Assembly (NCBI GenBank): GCA_016935875.1
Contig: JAFGQD010000151.1
Span: 1-10,882, forward strand
From: Deltaproteobacteria bacterium
GTDB taxonomy: Bacteria; Desulfobacterota; Syntrophia; Syntrophales; UBA2210
DNA: 10,882 nucleotides
Direction: 5' to 3'
Shown here: positions 5,654 through 10,882 of the stretch, piece by piece
How positions within the stretch are numbered: the first letter of the stretch is position 1
Layout: every line of letters starts with the position of its first letter
The notes under the pieces: model-generated
Told to the model about the DNA's origin: nothing
Database searches by the model: none
The model's input: the letters and a program-made list of their open reading frames with translations, nothing else
Position numbers and translations under genes: made by a program

Positions 5654-7172
5654 CTATCGTCATCTCCTTTATTTTCCATCTCTTTGAAAATTTCTTCATT
5701 AACAGTGGCCAACCCAGCGATAACAGCGACAGTATGATCAGTACCCAGGAGAGTGGGTGGATAAAAAAGATCATCCATTTGTTGGGCAGGACCTGACCCA
5801 TTAAAAGTGCCTGGACGAATCCGGTTTCCCCGATGGGGCCGAGAATCAAGCCCAACGTGATGGGTCCTGGATGAAAATCGAGACGTTTCAGGATATATCC
5901 CAGAACACCGAGTGTGAGCATGATATATATATCGGTGACATTGTTTCGGATTGAGTATGATCCGATAATCGTGAGAAAAAAGATTATGGGGGCGAGAAAA
6001 CGAATAGGAAGCCGGACAACGGTTCGATGCAGGAGTCGTCCTGAAATGATACCCACAGGGATCATAAGAATAGTCGCCACAAAGAGAGACATGATAAATG
6101 TATACACCACTTCGGAGTGGGTCGTGAATAATTCAGGACCGGGCCTGAGCCCGTGCAGAAGAAGTACACCGTAGAGGATGGCATCGGGGGGAGCCCCGGG
6201 AATGCCGAGGGTCACCAAGGGTATCATGCCTCCGCCGACAACGGCATTATTCGAGGATTCAGTGGCGATGATGCCGTCAGGGATTCCGGTACCGAACTTT
6301 TCCGGTGTTTTTGAAACGCGGAGCGCTTCGTTGTAGGCGACAAGGTTTGCCACACTGCCGCCGGCACCCGGAAGGATCCCCACAATGGTACCCAGAATTG
6401 ATGATCGCAGAAGATTGCCCTGTCGTTTCATAACCTCAAGAAAGGTTTTGAATAGTATACCGCCTTTATGCTTCGCCTCTGTGAGGTGAAATTTCTGTGT
6501 TCGATTACTGATCATGGTCAGTGCTTCGGGGATACAGAAAAAACCGATCAATGCCACAATGAGTTCGATTCCTCCCTGGAATTGAGGGAAACCAGCTGTA
6601 AATCTGACATCTCCGCCGATCGGGGCAATGCCGATCGTGCTGATTAAGAGACCTATGGCACCGCCGATAAATCCCTTCAGAATAGATTTCGATGCGAGTG
6701 ATGATATAATCGTAATCCCGAAAACCGCCATCCAGAAGTATGCGGGCGGGCCGAACTTCAGGGCAACGCTCGCGAGTGGCGGAGCGAGAAAGAGGAGAAA
6801 AAGAACACCGATGACTCCACCGTAGGCGGAGGAAAAGGTGGCGATGAGAATTGCCCGTTCGCCCTCTCCTCTCTTTGCCATGGGGTATCCGTCGAACGTG
6901 GTTCCGATCGATGATGGTGTGCCCGGTGTATTGACGAGGATTGCCGAGAAAGAACCGCCGTAAATACATGCCATATAAATGGCCCCCAGAACGATCAGTC
7001 CTTCCGTGGGATTCATGGTGAACGTAAATGGAACGAGGAGGGCGACCGCCATTGTGGCGGTCAGCCCCGGTAACGCTCCTGCCATGAGACCGCCGAACAG
7101 ACCGGCAATGATCATGAGAATAACTTTTACCGTAAAGATGTTACCGAAAGAAGCAACGATAGCGTCGAGCAC
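5643..7172 (-). CDS. tctA: TctA-family large permease subunit of tripartite tricarboxylate transporter
   Basis: A 509-residue polytopic inner-membrane protein, the usual length for TctA, with about a dozen hydrophobic segments. The family signatures are clear: G-A-L-P-G-L-T-A near residue 32; Y-G-G-S-F-S-A-I-L-V-N-T-P-G-T-P-S-S, then D-G-Y-P-M-A-K-R-G-E, around 70-104; and the second-half repeat motif L-P-G-A-G-G-S-V-A-N-L-V-A-Y, followed by S-S-N-N-A-V-V-G-G-G and T-L-G-I-P-G-A-P-P-D-A around 265-330. It forms the translocation path for carboxylates handed over by the periplasmic TctC protein. The start is GTG at 7172-7170, chosen because AGAGGAG lies seven bases upstream and translation from there begins with the expected first membrane segment. 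It starts 21 bases after the tctC stop and its end overlaps tctB. The substrate is not deducible from the permease. Confidence 0.96.
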   Translation of the reverse strand: MLDAIVASFGNIFTVKVILMIIAGLFGGLMAGALPGLTATMAVALLVPFTFTMNPTEGLIVLGAIYMACIYGGSFSAILVNTPGTPSSIGTTFDGYPMAKRGEGERAILIATFSSAYGGVIGVLFLLFLAPPLASVALKFGPPAYFWMAVFGITIISSLASKSILKGFIGGAIGLLISTIGIAPIGGDVRFTAGFPQFQGGIELIVALIGFFCIPEALTMISNRTQKFHLTEAKHKGGILFKTFLEVMKRQGNLLRSSILGTIVGILPGAGGSVANLVAYNEALRVSKTPEKFGTGIPDGIIATESSNNAVVGGGMIPLVTLGIPGAPPDAILYGVLLLHGLRPGPELFTTHSEVVYTFIMSLFVATILMIPVGIISGRLLHRTVVRLPIRFLAPIIFFLTIIGSYSIRNNVTDIYIMLTLGVLGYILKRLDFHPGPITLGLILGPIGETGFVQALLMGQVLPNKWMIFFIHPLSWVLIILSLLSLGWPLLMKKFSKRWKIKEMTIDEN

Positions 7173-7193
7173 GTTCCGACTCCTCTATGAATG

Positions 7194-8153
7194 TTATTTT
7201 TTCAGCAAACCCAGATCTTTCAGCAGCTGTCCATAATAATCTGTCAGTTTCGTAACGAGTGCTCTGGATGCGTCTTCGCCGTAATATTCCATGATGAACC
7301 CGAGGTCTTCCATTTTCTTGATGACGACAGGATCATAATTGACCTTTTCAAAGGCCTGCTCCAGTTTCATTTTTATCTCTTTCGGTGTTCCTGGAGGAAC
7401 GGCGACTCCCCGGTATGCCCCTTCAACGAACTCATACCCCAGTTCTTTAAAGGTGGGTACGTTGGGAAGGGCTTGTGCTCTCTTGTCTGCTGCTACCGCA
7501 ATCGGACGGATCTTATCAGGGTATTGGGCTGCCATGGACGTATAGGTCATCAGTGCCTTGACATGGCCACCCAGAAGTGCGGGTACGGCTGTTCCCGAGC
7601 CGGTAAATGAGATATAGGTAAGCTTGAGGCCGGTTAGCTTACCAAAGGCTTCACAGCCGAGACTGTTTGCAGACGGTTGACCGCTGCCACCCACACTGAC
7701 CCCGGGGTTCGCTTTGGCGTATTTGATAAAATCATCCACTGTTTTAATTTCACTGTCAACGCTTACTGCCAGAATGTCGGGTGTGAATTCAAACATGTAT
7801 ATATTCTCTATCTTTTCCGTTTCATACCCCGCATTTCCCCGTGTCATCGGCTGTACGATCGTATGGGGCAGGTTGGTTCCGTAGACGGTGTAGCCATCAG
7901 GCTTGGCACGCATCAAATCTGACCATCCCACGGCGCCGCCGCCACCTTTTTTATAGACCACCACAACCGGCACACCGAGAACTTTTTCAAGGGATTGCTG
8001 TTGAATTCGTGCCGTGATATCGGATTCGCCCCCGGCATCAAAGCAGATCACATACGTGAGCGGCTTATCGGGAAATTCGGCTAATGCTGCCGACGTAAAG
8101 GTCATTCCAACCAGTACGACCATCAAGAAGATTATAACGTTGTATTTCTTCAT
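7194..8153 (-). CDS. tctC: TctC/Bug-family periplasmic substrate-binding protein
   Basis: A 319-residue extracytoplasmic solute receptor. The N-terminus is a classical Sec signal peptide: charged MKKYN, hydrophobic core IIFLMVVLVGMTF, and likely cleavage after S-A-A-L-A (residue 25) before EFPDKPL. There is no lipobox, so it should be soluble in the periplasm. Mature-protein family marks are F-P-D-K-P-L-T-Y, the G-G-E-S-D loop, the V-x-Y-K-K-G-G-G-G-A-V-G-W segment, the K-P-D-G-Y-T segment, and V-G-G-S-G-Q-P-S-A-N around 150-160. Bug proteins grip a carboxylate group of their ligand through two ordered waters. The context with dehydrogenase and enolase-superfamily genes points to a hydroxy-acid or sugar acid. 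The ATG has GAAAGGAG at good spacing. It is first of the transporter genes, ahead of tctA and tctB. Confidence 0.95.
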   Translation of the reverse strand: MKKYNVIIFLMVVLVGMTFTSAALAEFPDKPLTYVICFDAGGESDITARIQQQSLEKVLGVPVVVVYKKGGGGAVGWSDLMRAKPDGYTVYGTNLPHTIVQPMTRGNAGYETEKIENIYMFEFTPDILAVSVDSEIKTVDDFIKYAKANPGVSVGGSGQPSANSLGCEAFGKLTGLKLTYISFTGSGTAVPALLGGHVKALMTYTSMAAQYPDKIRPIAVAADKRAQALPNVPTFKELGYEFVEGAYRGVAVPPGTPKEIKMKLEQAFEKVNYDPVVIKKMEDLGFIMEYYGEDASRALVTKLTDYYGQLLKDLGLLKK

Positions 8154-8166
8154 TTACTTTTTCTCC

Positions 8167-8200
8167 TTTCAATTCAATAATTAATTGAAATACGATTATA
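8167..8200 (-). promoter_or_regulatory. Dyad TTTCAATT-N8-AATTGAAA and possible internal promoter before tctC
   Basis: A perfect 8-bp inverted repeat (8167-8174 with 8183-8190) lies just upstream of the tctC ribosome site. On minus a consensus TATAAT (8200-8195) lies immediately before it, but its -35 is poor, so an internal promoter is only possible. A further TTTCAAT occurs just upstream at about 8207-8213. The arrangement suits an operator at a start site, or a hairpin separating the enzyme genes from the transporter genes. Confidence 0.4.
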
Positions 8201-8276
8201 CCGAGGTTATTGAAACCAATATCTGTCAGTTTCACCTCCTTTCTCAGATGTCATGTCGTTTTGAGTATTATTCTCT

Positions 8277-9413
8277 TTACACATCAATTCTGAACTTATC
8301 AAGCATCTTTTCGTCAATCGTTATGCCGAGACCGGGTCCGGTAGGCACCCGAACGCAGGGGCCTTCAAGACGAAACGGTTCTGTTATGAGGTGGTCCCGA
8401 ATGGGATTGTCGGACTGATCGAATTCCAAGAGGGCCTTCCCCGGTTTATTCGCCAGGACATGCAGTGAGGACGCGATGGCGATCGGTGTTCCCCAGGCGT
8501 GGGGGATACAGTCGATGTTCAGCGCCTGTGCCAGAGCCGATATTTTCTGAACTTCCGTTATGCCACCGGCGGAGCAGACGTCGGGTTGGGCATAGCTTAC
8601 GGCCCGGCGCCTGAAGATTTCATTAAATTCGCTTACCAGAGCCCATCCCTCACCTCCGGCAATGGGTACATCAAGTTTGCTGCTCAAGTAGGCATATCCG
8701 TCGTAATCATGAGGCGGAACGGGTTCTTCGAACCAGTATATACCCAGTCGTTCACAGGCACGGCCCACTTCGAGTGCTTCCGGGATGGCATAGGCACAGT
8801 TGGCGTCAATCATGAAATCAATATCGTCGCCGACCGTGCGCCTGAAGGCTTCCATCAGGCGGATGTCTTCCCTTGTTCCCCATCCGAGAAGTGCAAGGCC
8901 GATTTTTAATTTCAGCATTTTGAACCCCTTTGAGAGATTCGATGCGGCTTCTTCTTCAATAATAGCTATCTGCTGCTCGATAGTATCGACGTTTCGAAAG
9001 TAATGTCCCGTAGCATAGGCAAGGACCTTGTCACGAAAGGAACCGCCCAGCAATGTATGGATAGGAAGTTCGAGAAGTCTTCCCTTAAGATCCCAGAGGG
9101 CAATATCGACGCCGCTGAGAGCGGAATAGGGGGCAAATGAATGATAGGCCCAGCGCAGTTTGAAATGAATCTTTTCCCAGAGGACGGTGGTATCCAGAGG
9201 GTCTGCGCCCAGTAGCATGGGTGTAATGATATCTGTGACAACACGATGGTTGCCGGCTATGGGCCCCCAGCATTCACCATACCCCACAGTCCCGTCGTCT
9301 GCCGTTATCCTGACAATGAGATATTGGCGGGCAGTCGTCCACCCCTGGGCGTTACCAAACGGCTCTTTCAACTCCTGCTTGATGGGGATGGCTTCCACCT
9401 GAGCTATCTTCAT
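8277..9413 (-). CDS. Mandelate racemase/muconate lactonizing (enolase superfamily) enzyme, probable acid-sugar or hydroxy-acid dehydratase
   Basis: A 378-residue enolase-superfamily enzyme with the N-terminal capping domain (about 1-120) and a (beta/alpha)7-beta barrel. The mandelate racemase-subgroup catalytic set is complete: K168-x-K170 (LKLKIG), metal ligands D203 (IDANCAY), E229 or its neighbour (WFEEP) and E255 (AGGEGW), and the D278/H305 dyad (QPDVCSAGG and PHAWGTP). Such enzymes abstract the proton alpha to a carboxylate, using Mg2+ to hold the enediolate; most subgroup members are acid-sugar dehydratases, some are racemases. Substrate-specific 20s-loop residues (EPFGNAQGWTTAR) are not ones I can tie to a known function. 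It starts 23 bases after the dehydrogenase stop, with AAAGGAC upstream of its ATG, and precedes the transporter genes, so it probably acts on the imported compound. Fold and subgroup are secure; the substrate is unassigned. Confidence 0.9.
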   Translation of the reverse strand: MKIAQVEAIPIKQELKEPFGNAQGWTTARQYLIVRITADDGTVGYGECWGPIAGNHRVVTDIITPMLLGADPLDTTVLWEKIHFKLRWAYHSFAPYSALSGVDIALWDLKGRLLELPIHTLLGGSFRDKVLAYATGHYFRNVDTIEQQIAIIEEEAASNLSKGFKMLKLKIGLALLGWGTREDIRLMEAFRRTVGDDIDFMIDANCAYAIPEALEVGRACERLGIYWFEEPVPPHDYDGYAYLSSKLDVPIAGGEGWALVSEFNEIFRRRAVSYAQPDVCSAGGITEVQKISALAQALNIDCIPHAWGTPIAIASSLHVLANKPGKALLEFDQSDNPIRDHLITEPFRLEGPCVRVPTGPGLGITIDEKMLDKFRIDV

Positions 9414-9436
9414 AGCCTTCAGTCCTTTTTTGTTTT

Positions 9437-10495
9437 TTAGCCGGCCACGATCTCCGCGATTGTTTTCCCCAATTCCTCGGTTGTTGCCGTGCCACCAAGA
9501 TCGGGTGTTTTAACATTGCGATCATCGATGGCAGTTTCTATTGCCTCTTCAATAACACGGGCCGCTTCCGGCTGGCCAAGATGTTCAAGCATCATGGCAC
9601 CCGACCATATCTGACCGATGGGATTGGCGATTCCCTTTCCCGCGATGTCAGGGGCTGAACCATGAACCGGTTCAAACATTGAGGGATACTCTCTTTCTGG
9701 ATTCAGATTGGCCGAAGCGGCAATGCCGAGACTCCCGGCCACAGCCGGTCCGAGGTCGGAAATAATATCGCCGAACAAATTGCTTGCAACGATAATATCG
9801 AAAAATTCCGGTTGGAGAACAACTCTGGCACACAGGGCATCAACGTGAAATTGATCCGTTTCAACATCGGGATAGGCCGAAGAGAGTTTCGCAAATATTT
9901 CATCCCAGAAGGGCATCGTAAAGACGATTCCATTCGATTTTGTAGCCGAAGTGAGATGTTTCCTGTTCAGTTTTTTCGCCAGTTCGTAACCAAACCGCTG
10001 TATCCGTTCCACACCTTTTCGAGTAAAGACTGATTCCTGAACAACAAATTCTTCCTCTGTACCTGTATACATCCTGCCGCCGATGTTTGAATATTCACCT
10101 TCGTTGTTTTCTCTGATGACATAAAAATCAATGTCACCGGCTGCTTTATTTCTCAGGGGACTCGTTATTCCCCGTAACAATCTCACCGGCCGCAGATTTA
10201 CGTATTGTCTGAATTCTCGTCGGATCGGAATGAGAAGTCCCCAGAGCGATACATGATCCGGAACACCGGGAGTACCCACGGCGCCCAGAAATATGGCATC
10301 ATATGACCTTAATTGTTCTATTCCGTCAGACGGCATCATCTCTCCGTTTGCAACGTAATAGTCGCATCCCCACGGGAATGTCTGCCACTCAAAAGAAAAT
10401 CCGAATCTCTTGCCGGCTGCATCGAGCACCCGTATCCCCTCTAGTATTACTTCTTTACCGATTCCGTCACCTGGAATAACCGCTATCTTGTACAT
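9437..10495 (-). CDS. Tartrate / D-malate-type beta-decarboxylating dehydrogenase (isocitrate/isopropylmalate dehydrogenase family)
   Basis: A 352-residue NAD-dependent oxidative decarboxylase. The N-terminus has I-P-G-D-G-I-G (7-13). The stretch P-D-H-V-S-L-W-G-L-L-I-P-I-R, followed by R-Q-Y-V-N-L-R-P (about 79-103), is the hallmark of the tartrate/D-malate dehydrogenase (TtuC/DmlA) branch rather than LeuB. Family catalytic positions are present: R92, R102, R128 (VIREN), Y135, K186 (SATKSNG), D219 (FHVDAL), and D243/D247 (LFGDIISDLGP). The cofactor loop is F-E-P-V-H-G-S-A-P-D-I-A-G-K (275-288). Members oxidise and decarboxylate (R)-2-hydroxyacids such as D-malate or tartrate. It is the first gene of the operon; GAGGAT lies seven bases before the ATG. 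LeuB-like activity is less likely because no leucine genes are present and the neighbours are catabolic. The exact hydroxyacid is uncertain. Confidence 0.9.
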   Translation of the reverse strand: MYKIAVIPGDGIGKEVILEGIRVLDAAGKRFGFSFEWQTFPWGCDYYVANGEMMPSDGIEQLRSYDAIFLGAVGTPGVPDHVSLWGLLIPIRREFRQYVNLRPVRLLRGITSPLRNKAAGDIDFYVIRENNEGEYSNIGGRMYTGTEEEFVVQESVFTRKGVERIQRFGYELAKKLNRKHLTSATKSNGIVFTMPFWDEIFAKLSSAYPDVETDQFHVDALCARVVLQPEFFDIIVASNLFGDIISDLGPAVAGSLGIAASANLNPEREYPSMFEPVHGSAPDIAGKGIANPIGQIWSGAMMLEHLGQPEAARVIEEAIETAIDDRNVKTPDLGGTATTEELGKTIAEIVAG

Positions 10496-10860
10496 ACTGT
10501 ATCCTCATGTATTCTTTAAATAATTCGGCAACATCAAATGGATAAAATCACCGTATTCACTCTCTACCAATACGGGCTTCAGAAAATTACAGCCCTCAAT
10601 TGCAGAAAATATAAATTTGTCTTATTCCAAGCCTGTCCCTATAGTCAAGATAAAAAATAAATTCCTAGATTGCATAGTGTAAGAAGTATGGTTCATCCGG
10701 CAATCTATGGATTTTTGATATTGATCAGCTGAGGTATGGCTCGACAATAAGAGATGGCCAACGCCCCGATTTCTTTCTTGTCAGCAACGGTATCTTACGT
10801 TATATCGTATATGTAAGATATGGATGTATATTATGGACCACGTTTGGCAGGAGGTTGATA
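10496..10860. other. Divergent intergenic region
   Basis: This 365-base region separates the leftward carboxylate operon from a rightward gene. The right part holds a promoter and dyad on plus (described separately). For the leftward operon the best -35 is TTGACT on minus (10648-10643), but the matching -10 (TAAGAC after 18 bases) is weak, so an activator may be needed. I found no convincing sigma-54 site and no gene. The divergent layout suggests that the rightward gene could be a regulator or another transport component. Confidence 0.5.
10778..10820 (+). promoter_or_regulatory. Promoter with operator-like perfect inverted repeat over the -10
   Basis: TTGTCA (10778-10783) and TATATC (10801-10806) are separated by 17 bases, a good sigma-70-type pair, about 55 bases before the ATG at 10861. 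The perfect 8-bp arms TATCTTAC (10791-10798) and GTAAGATA (10813-10820) flank the -10, a standard place for a repressor operator. Arms and spacing are seen directly; repression and possible auto-regulation are inference. Confidence 0.5.
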
Positions 10861-10882
10861 ATGAATCTATTGGAAGTTGATA
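10861..10882 (+). CDS. Start of a rightward gene, cut by the window edge
   Basis: An ATG at 10861 is preceded by a textbook AGGAGG (10849-10854) with a six-base spacer, and the frame MNLLEVD runs open to the edge. Seven residues cannot identify a family. The string would suit the N-terminus of an ABC-transporter ATPase, but many other proteins start this way. The strength of the ribosome site, the promoter/dyad upstream and the divergent layout are the evidence that it is a real gene. Confidence 0.6.

Noticed and set aside
8037..8235. GTG-started frame on minus beginning at the perfect SD upstream of tctC
   Set aside because: It reads into tctC in another frame, gives a protein of no recognisable kind, and the GTG lies inside the SD sequence itself.
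1..10882. CRISPR arrays, insertion sequences, integrase sites or phage genes
   Set aside because: No regularly spaced repeats, transposase-like frames or terminal inverted repeats were seen; plus-strand frames inside the genes are shadows with low-complexity, unfamiliar translations.

Overview
The window reads as a stretch of chromosome from a Gram-negative bacterium with an anaerobic lifestyle. An O2/peroxide-detoxification operon of the kind typical of strict anaerobes (flavodiiron protein, rubredoxin, rubrerythrin, ferritin-like protein) lies near a secretion-signal-bearing TctC/TctA/TctB carboxylate transporter, a family mostly seen in Proteobacteria and relatives. A sulfate-reducing or syntrophic deltaproteobacterial (Desulfobacterota) host is a reasonable guess, but no marker gene here proves it. 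All complete genes are on the minus strand. One plus-strand gene begins at the extreme right edge.

Region 1 (1-3147, minus, transcribed right to left): fprA-type flavodiiron protein, a stand-alone flavin reductase domain protein, rubredoxin, a broken 5' stub of a classical rubrerythrin, an intact second-type rubrerythrin, and a ferritin-like protein cut by the left edge. Together they form an electron chain in which reduced flavin or pyridine nucleotide passes electrons through the flavin reductase and rubredoxin to the O2/NO-reducing flavodiiron protein and the peroxide-reducing rubrerythrin. A good promoter with an 8+8 bp dyad lies upstream (about 3206-3245).

Region 2 (3148-5212): a 355-base gap with a hairpin that pairs an AAGGAGG motif; a tandem-receiver HD-GYP response regulator, probably a cyclic-di-GMP phosphodiesterase; and its leader, which contains a sigma-28-like promoter and a 14-bp imperfect hairpin.

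Region 3 (5213-10495, minus): a carboxylate-catabolism operon. In transcription order it holds a tartrate/D-malate-type beta-decarboxylating dehydrogenase, a mandelate racemase-type enolase-superfamily enzyme, a periplasmic TctC (Bug) binding protein, the large TctA permease and the small TctB permease. It would import a di- or hydroxy-carboxylate, or a sugar acid, and convert it to a central 2-oxoacid. The exact substrate is not readable from sequence.

Region 4 (10496-10882): a divergent intergenic region with a promoter whose -10 lies between the arms of a perfect 8-bp inverted repeat. It drives a plus-strand gene of which only seven codons are in the window.

Most of this is recognisable biology, and I see no wholly new system. 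The points most worth a second look are the rubrerythrin stub, the unfused flavin reductase/rubredoxin pair, the sigma-28-like promoter plus leader hairpin of the HD-GYP gene, and the three operator-like dyads.
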